Assembly: GCA_947630785.1 (NCBI GenBank)
Contig: CANRIW010000006.1
Coordinates: 21,568-85,567, forward strand
Reading direction: 5' to 3'
From: an uncultured Oscillospiraceae bacterium
GTDB lineage: Bacteria > Bacillota > Clostridia > Oscillospirales > Oscillospiraceae
Length of the DNA stretch: 64,000 nt
Of the stretch, positions 36,227 through 45,625 are shown one piece after another. Each line of letters opens with the position of its first letter. The first letter of the stretch is position 1. A model generated the notes under the pieces. It saw only the letters and a list, made by a program, of their open reading frames with translations, did not search any database and was not told where the DNA came from. The position numbers and the translations under genes were made by a program.

Positions 36227-38056
36227 TTATTCCACTGTCACCGATTTGGCCAGGTTCCTGGGCTTGTCGATGTCGCAGCCCCGCATGAGGGCGATGTAAT
36301 AGGCCAGCAGCTGAAGGGGCGCCACCCCCAGGGAGGGCAGCAGCAGCTCGTCGGTCTCCGGGATGGTGATAAGGCCGTTGGCGTTTTTGCCCATGGCCTC
36401 CTCCCTGCCCTCGGTGGTGAGGGCCAGCACGTCGGCCCCACGGCTCCTGACCTCCACCACATTGCTCATGGCCTTGTCAAACAGCCTGCCGTAGGTGGCC
36501 ACCGCCACCACCAGGGTGCCGTCCTCGATGAGGGAGATGGTGCCGTGCTTCAGCTCGCCGGAGGCATATGCCTCGGAGTGGATGTAGCTGATCTCCTTGA
36601 GTTTGAGGGAGCCCTCCAGCCCCAGGGCGTAGTCCACGTTGCGGCCGATAAAGAAGATGGAGTCGTGGTTAAAATACTGAGAAGCATAGTACTGGATGTC
36701 CCCGTGCTTCTCCAGCACCTGCTCCAGCTTGGAGGGCAGCAGCAGCAGCTCCCCCACCACGGCCTGCCGACGCTCGTCGGTGATACTGCCCCGTTTCCCG
36801 GCAAAGTACAGCCCCAGCAGGTCCAGCACCGCCAGCTGGGTGGAGTATGCCTTGGTGGTGGCCACGGCGATCTCAGGTCCCGCCCAGGTGTAGAGGACCA
36901 CATCGGACTCCCGGGCGATGGAGGAGCCCACCACGTTGACGATGGACAGGATCCTGGCTCCCATGCCCTTGGCCTCCCGGAGGGCCGCCATGGTGTCCAG
37001 GGTCTCTCCCGACTGGCTGATGACGATGACCAGGGTATTGTCGTCCAGGATGGGGTCCATATAGCGGAACTCGGAGGCCAGCGTCACCTCCACGGGGATG
37101 CGCAGCAGCTTCTCCAGGTTGTACTTGCCCACCATGCCCACATGGTAGGAGGAGCCGCAGGCCACGATGAAGATCTTGCGGAGGGCCCGGATGTACTCGT
37201 CCTCCAGGGTAAAATCCTCAAAGAACACCTGGCCGTCCCGGACACGGGGAAAGATGGCCCGCCGTAGCGCCTCCGGCTGCTCCATGATCTCCTTGAGCAT
37301 GAAGTGCTCATAGCCGCCCTTCTCCGCCGCGTCGATCTCCCAGTCCACATGGGCGGTCTCCTTGCTCACCGGCTGGAGCAGGTGGTTGTAGCAGGTGATC
37401 CCCTCCCGGGTGAGCTCGGCGATCTCGCCGTCCTCCATGTAGATGACGTCCCGGGTGTGCTTGATGATGGCGGTGACGTCGGAGGCCAGGAAGTTGAAGC
37501 CCTCCCCCAGTCCCAGGATCAGCGGGCTGTCCTTGCGCACGGCGATGAGCCGCTCCGGCTCGTCCGCGCAGATGATGCCCAGGGCGTAGGCCCCCTCGAT
37601 GCGGTGGAGCACCCGGCCCACGGCCTTGAGGATGTCCCCCTCATAGAAGTATTCGATCAGCTGGGCCACTACCTCGGTATCGGTCTCGGAGGCGAAGTCC
37701 ACCCCCTGGGAGATCAGGAACTCCTTCAGCTCGGCGTAGTTCTCGATGATGCCGTTGTGTACCACGGCGATGCGGCCGCTGCGGCTCACCTGAGGGTGGG
37801 AGTTCACATCCGACGGGGCCCCGTGGGTGGCCCAGCGGGTGTGGCCCACGCCGATGGTCCCCCGGATGGCCGCGCCGCCCTGGATCATATCGGAAAGGGC
37901 CCGCAGGCGGCCCTTGGTCTTGGCCACCCGGAGCTTTTCACCGTCAAAAATGGCCACGCCGGCGGAGTCGTAGCCCCGGTATTCCAGCCGCGCCAGTCCG
38001 TCCAGCAGAATGGGGGCGGCCTCTTCCCCGCCCACATATCCAACGATCCCGCACAT
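36227..38056 (-). CDS. glmS: glutamine-fructose-6-phosphate aminotransferase (isomerizing)
   Basis: 609 residues. MCGIVGYVGG gives the N-terminal nucleophile Cys after Met removal; the glutaminase domain runs to about 240, followed by two SIS isomerase domains (SQSGETLDT and the second near 460), ending with LAKSVTVE. It makes glucosamine-6-phosphate for the cell wall. Only about 22 nt separate it from hprK, so there is no room for a glmS ribozyme; it is expected to be co-transcribed with hprK. Confidence 0.96.
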   Translation of the reverse strand: MCGIVGYVGGEEAAPILLDGLARLEYRGYDSAGVAIFDGEKLRVAKTKGRLRALSDMIQGGAAIRGTIGVGHTRWATHGAPSDVNSHPQVSRSGRIAVVHNGIIENYAELKEFLISQGVDFASETDTEVVAQLIEYFYEGDILKAVGRVLHRIEGAYALGIICADEPERLIAVRKDSPLILGLGEGFNFLASDVTAIIKHTRDVIYMEDGEIAELTREGITCYNHLLQPVSKETAHVDWEIDAAEKGGYEHFMLKEIMEQPEALRRAIFPRVRDGQVFFEDFTLEDEYIRALRKIFIVACGSSYHVGMVGKYNLEKLLRIPVEVTLASEFRYMDPILDDNTLVIVISQSGETLDTMAALREAKGMGARILSIVNVVGSSIARESDVVLYTWAGPEIAVATTKAYSTQLAVLDLLGLYFAGKRGSITDERRQAVVGELLLLPSKLEQVLEKHGDIQYYASQYFNHDSIFFIGRNVDYALGLEGSLKLKEISYIHSEAYASGELKHGTISLIEDGTLVVAVATYGRLFDKAMSNVVEVRSRGADVLALTTEGREEAMGKNANGLITIPETDELLLPSLGVAPLQLLAYYIALMRGCDIDKPRNLAKSVTVE

Positions 38057-38078
38057 AATGATCCCTCCGGTCAGTCGT

Positions 38079-39059
38079 TTATCGTTCTTCCTCGGCCGCG
38101 GCGGCGCCGCCCAGCCCGCTCTCGTTGTATCTCCGGTAGATATCGGCGTCCACCCGCTCGGCAAACTCCTTGGCGGCGTTGTAGCCCATCTTCCGGTTCC
38201 GGTTGTTCATGGCGGCCACCTCCACGATGGCTGCCAGGTTCCGCCCCGGCTTCACGGGGATGGTGATGGTGCGCAGCTGCACGCCCAGCAGGTCGGTGAA
38301 CAGCTCCTCGGCGCCCAGCCGGTCATAGATCTTGCCCTCCACCCAGTCCTCCAGGTTGATGAGCAGGTCGATGGGGCTGTCGAACTTGATGGCGGACATC
38401 CCGAACAGCCGCTCCACGTCCACCACGCCGATGCCCCGCAGCTCCATATAGTGGCGGATCAGCTCCGGGGAGGTGCCGATGAGTCCGCCGCTGGGGATGC
38501 GGCGGATCTCCACCGCGTCGTCGGCGATGAGCCGGTGGCCCCGTTTGATGAGCTCGATGGCGATCTCGCTCTTGCCCACGCCGGACTCCCCCGCCAGCAG
38601 CACGCCCTCGCCGTAGACCTCCACCAGCACGCCGGACCGGGTGATCGTCGGGGAAAGGGCCGTGCGCAGATAGGCGATCATCATACTCATGATATTCGCG
38701 GTGGTCTCGCCGGTGCGAAGGATGACCTGGCCGTGCTTTTTTGCCATCTCCATGCACTCAGGATAGGGCTCCAGCCCGCGGGCGAAGATGACCGCCGGCG
38801 GATGGTAGGCAAAGAGCATATCGAACCGGCGCTCCCGCTCCTCCGCGGCCAGGCCGTTGAGATAAGAGGTCTCCACCAGGCCGATGAGCTGGATGCGCTC
38901 TTTGTCAAAGTAGTCAAAGTAGCCGGTCAGCTGCAGGCCGGGCCGGTCCACGTGCTCGATGGTGATCTTTCTGTCCCGGTAGCCCTCCGGGCCGTACAGC
39001 ACTTCCAGGTCGAACTGGTCGATGATGGTACCCAGCTGGATACTCTTGCGCATCGCCAT
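38079..39059 (-). CDS. hprK: HPr kinase/phosphorylase
   Basis: 326 residues. Walker A GESGVGKSE is in the C-terminal catalytic half and the family signature follows (LIADDAVEI...GIGVVDVERLFG). HprK phosphorylates Ser46 of HPr and controls carbon catabolite repression. The pairing with glmS downstream is unusual compared with the Bacillus hprK-lgt order. Confidence 0.95.
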   Translation of the reverse strand: MAMRKSIQLGTIIDQFDLEVLYGPEGYRDRKITIEHVDRPGLQLTGYFDYFDKERIQLIGLVETSYLNGLAAEERERRFDMLFAYHPPAVIFARGLEPYPECMEMAKKHGQVILRTGETTANIMSMMIAYLRTALSPTITRSGVLVEVYGEGVLLAGESGVGKSEIAIELIKRGHRLIADDAVEIRRIPSGGLIGTSPELIRHYMELRGIGVVDVERLFGMSAIKFDSPIDLLINLEDWVEGKIYDRLGAEELFTDLLGVQLRTITIPVKPGRNLAAIVEVAAMNNRNRKMGYNAAKEFAERVDADIYRRYNESGLGGAAAAEEER

Positions 39060-39096
39060 GAGCTCACGCCCCCTTCAGCAGTTTACGAGCGAGGTC

Positions 39097-39105
39097 ATTA
39101 TAACA
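39097..39105 (-). promoter_or_regulatory. extended -10 promoter for hprK-glmS
   Basis: The minus strand reads TGTTATAAT (TG-n-TATAAT), about 38 nt before the hprK start; the -35 area is a T-tract rather than TTGACA. Confidence 0.65.
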
Positions 39106-39148
39106 CAATCCCGCTCAGAAAAAAATAGCGGATTCCGCAAATTCGCTC

Positions 39149-39177
39149 TTGATTTTCCGTTCCCTTTCTGCTAAGAT
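39149..39177 (+). promoter_or_regulatory. sigma-A promoter for rpmB
   Basis: TTGATT (39149-39154), 17 nt, TAAGAT (39172-39177), 52 nt before the L28 start; AGGAGG lies at 39214-39219. Confidence 0.7.
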
Positions 39178-39228
39178 AGCATAGTTAGCGCGATCATGCA
39201 ATTCCAACCAGCGAGGAGGTTTGTCAAT

Positions 39229-39417
39229 ATGGCCAAGTGCGAGTTCTGCGGCAAGGGCGTGAACTTTGGCATCCAGGTGTCCCACTCTCACCGTCGCTCC
39301 AACCGCCCCTGGAAGCCCAACGTCAAGCGCGTCAAGGCTGTGGTGGACGGCGCCCCCAAGCACGTCTACGTGTGCACCCGCTGCCTCCGTTCCGGCAAGG
39401 TCACCCGCGCGGTGTGA
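39229..39417 (+). CDS. rpmB: 50S ribosomal protein L28
   Basis: 62 residues starting MAKCEFCGKGVNFG, with CxxC pairs at the two ends (CEFC and CTRC), the zinc-binding form of L28. It is a single-gene unit with its own promoter and terminator. Confidence 0.95.
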   Translation: MAKCEFCGKGVNFGIQVSHSHRRSNRPWKPNVKRVKAVVDGAPKHVYVCTRCLRSGKVTRAV

Positions 39418-39434
39418 TTTGAGCTCAAGCCAAC

Positions 39435-39469
39435 AAAGCGCCCCGTACCGGTCAGGTACGGGGCGCTTT
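39435..39469. terminator. bidirectional terminator between rpmB and gpsA
   Basis: A 15-bp perfect stem (39435-39449/39455-39469) with TTTT after it on the plus strand and A/T pairs at the base. It serves both converging genes. Confidence 0.9.
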
Positions 39470-39488
39470 TCCATCTGTAACGCGCTTT

Positions 39489-40499
39489 TCAGATCCAGGA
39501 CTCCTCTTCCTCCAGCTCGCCCCGCTTCTCCCGGCTCATGAGCTGGGTGAGCACCAGGCGGGGGTCCTTGCCGTGGTACAGGGTCTCGTAGGCGCCGGTG
39601 GTGATGGGCATCTCCACCCCGGCCTTTTCGGCCAGCTCCCTGGCGCTGGCGGCGGCGTAGTAGCCCTCCACCACCGCGCCGCCCATCTCGGCCATGGCTT
39701 CCTCAATGGTCTTGCCCTTCCCCAGCAGGATGCCCGCCCGGCGGTTCCGGGAGTGCATGGAGGTGCAGGTGACGATCAGGTCCCCCACTCCGGCAAGGCC
39801 CGCGAAGGTCTCCTTCCGGGCCCCCATGGCCACGCCCAGCCGGGCGATCTCGGTGAGGCCCCGGGTCATGAGCATGGCCTTTGTATTGTCCCCCAGGCCC
39901 ATGCCGTCGCAGCAGCCGGCGCACAGGGCGATGACGTTTTTCAGCGCCGCGCCGATCTCCACCCCGATGATGTCCGGGGAGGTGTAGATGCGGAACCGCC
40001 GGTTCATGAACAGGTCCTGGACCAGCTCGGCGGCCCGGCGGCTCTCGGAGGCCACCACCACGGCGGTGGGGACCCCCCGGCCCACCTCCTCCGCGTGGGA
40101 GGGGCCGGACAGCACCACGATCGGGGTGCTCTCCCCCAGCTCCTGCTCCGCCGCCTGGTGGAGCAGCAGAGAGGTGCCCTTCTCGATGCCCTTGGACACC
40201 AGCACCACGGGAACGCCGGGGTCGATGACCTCTTTCAGCGCCCTTGCGGTGGAGCGCACCGCGAAGGACGGGGTGGCAAGCACCACCAGGTCCCTCCCCT
40301 TCACGCAGGAGAGGTCACAGGTCAGCCCCAGTGCCTCCGGCAGGGGGACGCCGGGCAGCATGGGGTTCTCCCGGCGGGCGGCGATGGCGTCGCTCTCGTC
40401 TTTGGTGTAGCTCCAGAGGGCGGCCTCGTGGCCGTTCTCTATCAATACCAGCGCCAGAGCGGTGCCCCAGGCGCCGCTTCCGATCACTGCGGTCCTCAT
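39489..40499 (-). CDS. gpsA: glycerol-3-phosphate dehydrogenase [NAD(P)+]
   Basis: 336 residues. The Rossmann motif GSGAWGTALA is at 7-16 and the catalytic Lys lies in GAALKNVIALCAG. It makes sn-glycerol-3-phosphate, the substrate of the PlsY acyltransferase encoded just upstream. The start overlaps the plsY stop (ATGA). Confidence 0.96.
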   Translation of the reverse strand: MRTAVIGSGAWGTALALVLIENGHEAALWSYTKDESDAIAARRENPMLPGVPLPEALGLTCDLSCVKGRDLVVLATPSFAVRSTARALKEVIDPGVPVVLVSKGIEKGTSLLLHQAAEQELGESTPIVVLSGPSHAEEVGRGVPTAVVVASESRRAAELVQDLFMNRRFRIYTSPDIIGVEIGAALKNVIALCAGCCDGMGLGDNTKAMLMTRGLTEIARLGVAMGARKETFAGLAGVGDLIVTCTSMHSRNRRAGILLGKGKTIEEAMAEMGGAVVEGYYAAASARELAEKAGVEMPITTGAYETLYHGKDPRLVLTQLMSREKRGELEEEESWI

Positions 40500-41302
40500 G
40501 CCTCGTCCTCCTTTTTCTCCTCCCCGCTGTCCGGGGCATCCGCCTGTCCGGACACCTCCTCCGCGGGGACCTCCTCCGTGGCTTCCGGTCCGCCGGAAGG
40601 GGCCTCAGCCTCCCCGGAAGCCGTCTCCCCGGAGGCCGCCGCCTTTTTGTGCAGGGTGAACTTGGACTCGGTGCCGTTGGCCAGCCGCACCAGGTTCCCC
40701 CGGTGCTTCCAGATCACCAGGGCGGCCAGCAGGGCCGCCAGCACCGTGATCAGCGCGTCCCGGTACAGGAAGGCGGAGGTGAACGGGAAGGTTGCCGCCG
40801 CCCCGCAGGAGCCCAGGGACACGTACCGCGTGGCCACCGCCAGCACCAGGAACACCGCCCACGCCGCCAGGGCCACCCGCCAGTCGATCATGATGACGAT
40901 GGCCCCGCCAGACAGGATGCCCTTGCCCCCCCGGAACTGGAAGGTGCAGGGGTACATGTGCCCCAGCAGGCAGAAAGCCCCCGCCCAGTACTTGGACAGC
41001 ACCACCAGCTCCGGGGACAGCTGCCCGGCAATGAAGGAGCCGAACCACACGGCCAGCACCGCCTTGAGCACGTCGGACAGAATGACCACCGCCGTCAGCG
41101 GGCCGCCGAAGGTGCGGTAAAAGTTGGTCAGGCCGGCGTTGCCGCTGCCGTGGCCGCGCACGTCGTCCCGGAGGATGTAGCGGGACACCACCACCGAGCC
41201 GTTGAAGCAGCCCAGGATATAGGCCACCACCGCGATCCCCAGAGCGGCGGCCGCCAGCCACAGAGGCGGCACTCCCGCATTTTCAAAGATGTGCGTGAAC
41301 AT
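40496..41302 (-). CDS. plsY: acyl-phosphate:glycerol-3-phosphate acyltransferase PlsY with acidic tail
   Basis: 268 residues. About 215 form the usual multi-helix PlsY, with the motifs GSGNAGLTNFYRTFG and GHMYPCTFQFRGGKGI. The remaining ~50 residues are a Glu/Ala/Ser/Pro-rich tail absent from most PlsY proteins. It adds the first acyl chain in phospholipid synthesis. Order der-plsY-gpsA, with der ending 3 nt before it. Confidence 0.94.
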   Translation of the reverse strand: MFTHIFENAGVPPLWLAAAALGIAVVAYILGCFNGSVVVSRYILRDDVRGHGSGNAGLTNFYRTFGGPLTAVVILSDVLKAVLAVWFGSFIAGQLSPELVVLSKYWAGAFCLLGHMYPCTFQFRGGKGILSGGAIVIMIDWRVALAAWAVFLVLAVATRYVSLGSCGAAATFPFTSAFLYRDALITVLAALLAALVIWKHRGNLVRLANGTESKFTLHKKAAASGETASGEAEAPSGGPEATEEVPAEEVSGQADAPDSGEEKKEDEA

Positions 41303-41305
41303 GGG

Positions 41306-42634
41306 TCAGTCCTCCTTGTCGCCCCGCTGACGGATGGTGATCCGCACCGGGGTGCCGGTCAGGTCAAAGGTGTTGCGGATCTGGTTCTCCAGATAGCGCT
41401 GATAGGAGAAGTGGAACAGCTTGGCGTCGTTGCAGAAGAACACGAAATGGGGCGGCTTGACGCCGATCTGGGTCATATAGTAGATCTTCAGCCGGCGGCC
41501 CTTGTCGGTGGGGGGCTGGACCCTGGCCTGGGCGTCGGCCAGGACCTGGTTGAGCATCCCGGTGGGGATGCGGAGGGCCGCCTTCGCCGCCGCCGAGTCG
41601 ATATAGTCGAACAGCCTCCCCACCCGCTGGCCGGTAAGGGCGGAGATGAACAGGATGGGGGCGTAGGTCATATAGGACAGGTCCCGGCGGATGTCCTCCT
41701 CCATGCGCTGCATGGTCTTGCCGTCCTTCTCCACCAGATCCCACTTGTTCACCACGATGACGCTGGCCTTGCCCGCGTCGTGGGCCATGCCGGCCACCTT
41801 GGTGTCCTGCTCGGTGACCCCCTCCCGGGCGTCGATCATGATGACGCACACGTCGCTGCGCTCGATGGCCATGGCCGCCCGGAGGACGGAGAACTTCTCC
41901 ACCCGGTCGTCCACCCTGGACTTCTTCCGCATGCCGGCGGTGTCGATGATGAGGTATTTGCCCCGCTCGTTCTCGAAATAGCTGTCCACCGCATCCCGGG
42001 TGGTGCCGGCCACGTCGGACACGATGACCCGCTCCTGGCCCAAAATGCGGTTCACCAGGGAGGACTTGCCCACGTTGGGCTTGCCGATGACGGCTACCTT
42101 GGTCACGTCGTCCTCCTCCGGCTCGTCCTCCTCCGGGGGGAAGTGCTCGAAGCAGGCGTCCAGCAGATCGCCGGTGCCGTGGCCGTGGACGGCGGAGAGG
42201 GGGTACGGGTCCCCCAGCCCCAGGTTATAGAACTCGTAGATGTCCGGGTCGGTGGGGCCGGTGGAGTCCATCTTGTTCACCGCCAGGATGACGGGCTTCC
42301 CCGCCCGCTGGAGCATCCCGGCCACCTCCTGGTCGGCGGCGGTCATGCCGGTGCGGATGTCGCACACGAAGATGATCACGTCGGCGGACTGGATGGCGAT
42401 CTCCGCCTGCTCCCGCATGAAGGAAAGGATCTGGTCGTCGGTCCCCGGCTCGATGCCGCCGGTGTCCACGATCTGGAACGTCCTCCCCCGCCACTCGGCC
42501 TCGGCGTACAGCCGGTCCCTGGTGACACCGGGGGTGTCCTCCACGATGGACAGCCGCCTGCCGGTGAGCTTATTGAACAGCATGGACTTCCCCACGTTGG
42601 GGCGGCCTACGATGGCCACCAGGGGCTTCGCCAT
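41306..42634 (-). CDS. der: ribosome biogenesis GTPase Der (EngA)
   Basis: 442 residues with two GTPase domains: G1 GRPNVGKS near residue 10 and GKPNVGKS near 185, each with DTxG and NKxD motifs, followed by a KH-like domain. It is needed for 50S maturation. ATG 42634 has AAGGAG at 8 nt; a GTG at 42643 is too close to that site. Confidence 0.96.
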   Translation of the reverse strand: MAKPLVAIVGRPNVGKSMLFNKLTGRRLSIVEDTPGVTRDRLYAEAEWRGRTFQIVDTGGIEPGTDDQILSFMREQAEIAIQSADVIIFVCDIRTGMTAADQEVAGMLQRAGKPVILAVNKMDSTGPTDPDIYEFYNLGLGDPYPLSAVHGHGTGDLLDACFEHFPPEEDEPEEDDVTKVAVIGKPNVGKSSLVNRILGQERVIVSDVAGTTRDAVDSYFENERGKYLIIDTAGMRKKSRVDDRVEKFSVLRAAMAIERSDVCVIMIDAREGVTEQDTKVAGMAHDAGKASVIVVNKWDLVEKDGKTMQRMEEDIRRDLSYMTYAPILFISALTGQRVGRLFDYIDSAAAKAALRIPTGMLNQVLADAQARVQPPTDKGRRLKIYYMTQIGVKPPHFVFFCNDAKLFHFSYQRYLENQIRNTFDLTGTPVRITIRQRGDKED

Positions 42635-42689
42635 GGAAATCACTCCTTATGGATGATCGGGCCGGAGGGCCCGGTAAAATCTTCATGGT

Positions 42690-42698
42690 AGTATACCA
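42690..42698 (-). promoter_or_regulatory. extended -10 promoter for der-plsY-gpsA
   Basis: The minus strand reads TGGTATACT, about 55 nt before the der start; the -35 (TATCTT) is poor. Confidence 0.55.
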
Positions 42699-42741
42699 CA
42701 GAACGCGAAAAAAAGATAGTCCTTTCTGCAAAAAGGCAAAG

Positions 42742-42773
42742 AAAAAGCCGCCGCGGGGCCGCGGCAGCTTTTT
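42742..42773 (-). terminator. terminator after rpmF
   Basis: A 15-bp near-perfect stem (one mismatch) between 42742-42756 and 42759-42773, flanked by A and T tracts, 12 nt after the rpmF stop. Confidence 0.8.
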
Positions 42774-42784
42774 GACTTGGTCAC

Positions 42785-42973
42785 TCACTTCTTGTCGGCG
42801 GCGGGAGCCAGCTCGCGGCCATTGTAGGTCATGCAGCTCCTGCAGATGCGGTGGGGCAGGCACACGGCGCCGCACTTGGGGCAGGTATTGACAGAGGGAG
42901 TCGCCAGCTTCCAGACGGAGCTGCGGCGCTTGTTCCGACGCTGCTTGGATACTTTACTCTTAGGGACGGCCAT
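42785..42973 (-). CDS. rpmF: 50S ribosomal protein L32
   Basis: 62 residues starting MAVPKSKVSKQRRNKRRS, with the zinc-type cysteines CPKC and CRSC. The usual yceD-rpmF pairing is kept, with 41 nt between the genes. Confidence 0.95.
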   Translation of the reverse strand: MAVPKSKVSKQRRNKRRSSVWKLATPSVNTCPKCGAVCLPHRICRSCMTYNGRELAPAADKK

Positions 42974-43013
42974 TTTGACACCTCCTTGTCGGTCTATGTC
43001 CAAAAGACATACT

Positions 43014-43526
43014 TTATACGTCGTCAGGGTCCTGTTCCAGGAGCTGGGCCAGCTTGGCCAGCCGGGGGTCCACCTCTTTTTTGCAGCGGCACTTCTCCGT
43101 GTTCAAATCGGCGCCGCAGCCGGGGCAGATGCCCTTGCAGTCCTCGGAACAGAGGTTCTTTGTGTCCATCTCCAGCAGGAAGGTCTCCCGCATGAGCTCG
43201 TCCAGCTCCAGCGCCCCGTCCCTGTCCAGCAGGACGATGTCGTCGTTCTCCCCGTTCTCCAGCTCCAGGGCCAGCAGGGTCTCGTACTCCACCGTCTTCT
43301 CCCGTTCAAAGGGCTTGGCACACCGGTCGCAGACCAGCGACAGAACTGTGTCCAGCTTCGCCTCAAGCACCATGGCCCCGGCCATGTTCCGCACCCTGCC
43401 CTCCACAGCGACAGGCCGCGTGACGGGCCGCGCGCCGTTCCACTCCACATCGGACAGGTCCATGGCAAAGGAGAACGGCAATACCGCGCCCGGCTCCTGG
43501 GCGAACTGCTTGAGATCCAGCTTCAT
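43014..43526 (-). CDS. YceD family protein (DUF177)
   Basis: 170 residues starting MKLDLKQFAQEPGAVLPFSF. Cys pairs CDRC, CSEDC and CPGC suggest a bound metal. DUF177 proteins are linked to 23S rRNA accumulation and almost always precede rpmF, as here. ATG 43526 is preferred to the ORF start at 43565, which is close to the promoter. Confidence 0.88.
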   Translation of the reverse strand: MKLDLKQFAQEPGAVLPFSFAMDLSDVEWNGARPVTRPVAVEGRVRNMAGAMVLEAKLDTVLSLVCDRCAKPFEREKTVEYETLLALELENGENDDIVLLDRDGALELDELMRETFLLEMDTKNLCSEDCKGICPGCGADLNTEKCRCKKEVDPRLAKLAQLLEQDPDDV

Positions 43527-43555
43527 GACACACCTCGCATAATGGCACGGATGGT

Positions 43556-43584
43556 ATTGTACCAAATCCTTACCGGCTTGTCAA
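43556..43584 (-). promoter_or_regulatory. sigma-A promoter for yceD-rpmF
   Basis: Minus strand TTGACA (43579-43584), 17 nt, TACAAT (43556-43561): near-consensus, 30 nt before the yceD ATG. Confidence 0.85.
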
Positions 43585-43612
43585 ACCTTTTCTGCGGTTT
43601 TTTCGGAAAATT

Positions 43613-45625
43613 TCAGGTGCCCAGCCTGATCCACAGGTCGTTGTAGAGAGTGCGGGTTTCCTGGGGCAGGCACACATACATCTCGCAGCGGTCCAGCACC
43701 TCGTCGGGGGCGGCCATGATCTCATAGATCTCCGGGTCCAGCTCCTCCCCGTACTGCTCCTCATACCAGGCGGGGTACTGCTCCAGGGCCTCCCGGTTGG
43801 GGCTGGCATACCAGATGTAGTCCATGTTCCGCAGGTTGGCGTCGGTGGAGGCGATGAAGTTGATCCACTTCATGGCGTTGTCGTAGTGGGGGGCCTCTTT
43901 CAGCACGCACATGGCGTCCACGAACCAGTTGGAGCCCTCCTTGGGCACCACGAAGGCCAGGTCCTCGTTGTTCTCCAGCATGGTCAGGTAGTCGCCGGCG
44001 TAATAGGTGGCGATGGCGGCATTGCCCCCCTCCATGGTCTGGAACACCTCGTCCATCACCTTGCCCTGGAAGACGCCACGGCGGGCGGCGTCCTCGATGA
44101 GGGCGTATGCCTCCCGGATCTGGCTCTCGTCGGTGGTATTCATGGAATAGCCCAGGTATTTCAGGGCGATGCCCAGGGCGTCCCTGGAGTTGTTGATCAG
44201 CAGCACCTGGCCGGCGTATTCGTCGTCGTACAGGCAGGACCAGCTGTCGATCTCCCCGTCCACCATGGCGGTGTTGTAGATGATCCCCACGGTGCCCCAG
44301 GTGTAGGGCACGGTGTATTTGTTCTCCGGGTCGTAGGGCAGGTTGCGGAACCGTTCATCGATCAGCTCGAAGTTGGGGATCTGGGAATAATCCAGCTCCT
44401 CCAGCATCCCCTCCTCGATGAGTTGGGAGATCATATAGTCAGAGGGGACGATCACGTCGTAGTCGGCGCCGCCGTTCTTGATGAGGGAGTACATGGCCTC
44501 GTTGGACTCGGCGGTCTGGTAGTTCACCCGGATGCCGTACTCCTCCTCGAACTCGGTGATGAGGTCCTCGTCGATATACTCGCCCCAGGAGCACACGTTG
44601 ACCACCGGCTGGCTGCCGGTGAAGGCGGCCAGGAGCCCCACGCTGACCACAAAGACCACGCACAGGGCCGCGGCGGCGATCCGCTTGAACCATCTCCCGC
44701 CGGGGGTGGACAGCTTCTCCCGGACGGACTCGATAAAGGGGTTCGGCTTTACAGGCTCGAAGGAGGCCCGCTTTTCGGCCATCTTCTCCTGCTGCATCTC
44801 CCGGATGTTGTTGATGATGAGGATCACCAGCACCGCCAGGAACATCAGGGTGGACACCGCGTTGATCACCGGGGTCACCCGCTTCTTGGTCATGCCGTAG
44901 ATGGCCATGGCCAGGGTGGAGGTGGCGGAGCCAGCGGTGAAATAGGAGATGACGAAGTCGTCCACGCTCATGGTGAAGGCGATCAGCGCCCCGGACACGA
45001 TGCCCGGCTTGATCTCCGGCAGGATGACCTTGAAGAAGGCCTGCATCCAGGTGCAGCCCAGGTCCTGGGCCGCGTCCACCAGGTTCTTGTCCATCTGGCG
45101 GAGGCGCGGGGCCACGTTCAGGATCACATAGGGGATGTTGAAGCACACGTGGGCCAGCACCAGGGTGACCATCCCCAGATGGAGCCGCTCGGGCAGGGTC
45201 ACCACGGACTGGACCGAATTGATCCACTCGGCGAAGCCCCGCCAGCCGTTGAAAAAGGCCACGAAGAACAGGCACAGGGACACGCCGGTGACGATGTCCG
45301 CATTCATCATGGGGATGTTGTTGACCGTCAGGATGGGGTCCCGCCACTTCCGGGTCAGGCTGTAGATGCCGATGGCGGCGAAGGTGCCCGCCGCGGTGGC
45401 GATGGCGGTGGCCAGCAGGGATACCAGGAGGGTGGTGGCCACGCTCTCCATCACCAGCCGGTTGTGGAACAGGGACTGATACCACTGGAGGGAGAAGCCC
45501 TGCCACACGGCGGAGGAGTCCCCGGCGTTGAAGGAGAAGACAATCAGCAAAATGATGGGCAGATAGAGGAACAGGAACACCAGGCCGATGCCCAGGCGGC
45601 CGCCGATACCGTTGCGCCGTCTCAT
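43613..45625 (-). CDS. potCD: fused PotC-PotD: polyamine ABC transporter permease joined to its binding protein
   Basis: 670 residues in one open frame. Residues 1-280 form the PotC permease (six helices; EAA-loop region DAAQDLGCTWMQAFFKVILP). A linker (285-312) leads to one more helix (about 315-336), then a full spermidine/putrescine-binding domain (about 340-670: NVCSWGEYIDEDLITEFEEE, WGTVGIIYNT). The binding domain is therefore tethered by a helix and has no lipobox or signal peptide. It is the last gene of potA-potB-potCD. Ligand identity (putrescine or spermidine) is by family. Confidence 0.9.
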   Translation of the reverse strand: MRRRNGIGGRLGIGLVFLFLYLPIILLIVFSFNAGDSSAVWQGFSLQWYQSLFHNRLVMESVATTLLVSLLATAIATAAGTFAAIGIYSLTRKWRDPILTVNNIPMMNADIVTGVSLCLFFVAFFNGWRGFAEWINSVQSVVTLPERLHLGMVTLVLAHVCFNIPYVILNVAPRLRQMDKNLVDAAQDLGCTWMQAFFKVILPEIKPGIVSGALIAFTMSVDDFVISYFTAGSATSTLAMAIYGMTKKRVTPVINAVSTLMFLAVLVILIINNIREMQQEKMAEKRASFEPVKPNPFIESVREKLSTPGGRWFKRIAAAALCVVFVVSVGLLAAFTGSQPVVNVCSWGEYIDEDLITEFEEEYGIRVNYQTAESNEAMYSLIKNGGADYDVIVPSDYMISQLIEEGMLEELDYSQIPNFELIDERFRNLPYDPENKYTVPYTWGTVGIIYNTAMVDGEIDSWSCLYDDEYAGQVLLINNSRDALGIALKYLGYSMNTTDESQIREAYALIEDAARRGVFQGKVMDEVFQTMEGGNAAIATYYAGDYLTMLENNEDLAFVVPKEGSNWFVDAMCVLKEAPHYDNAMKWINFIASTDANLRNMDYIWYASPNREALEQYPAWYEEQYGEELDPEIYEIMAAPDEVLDRCEMYVCLPQETRTLYNDLWIRLGT

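Noticed and set aside
38057..38078. glmS ribozyme before glmS
   Set aside because: Only 22 nt separate glmS from hprK; there is no room for the ribozyme.
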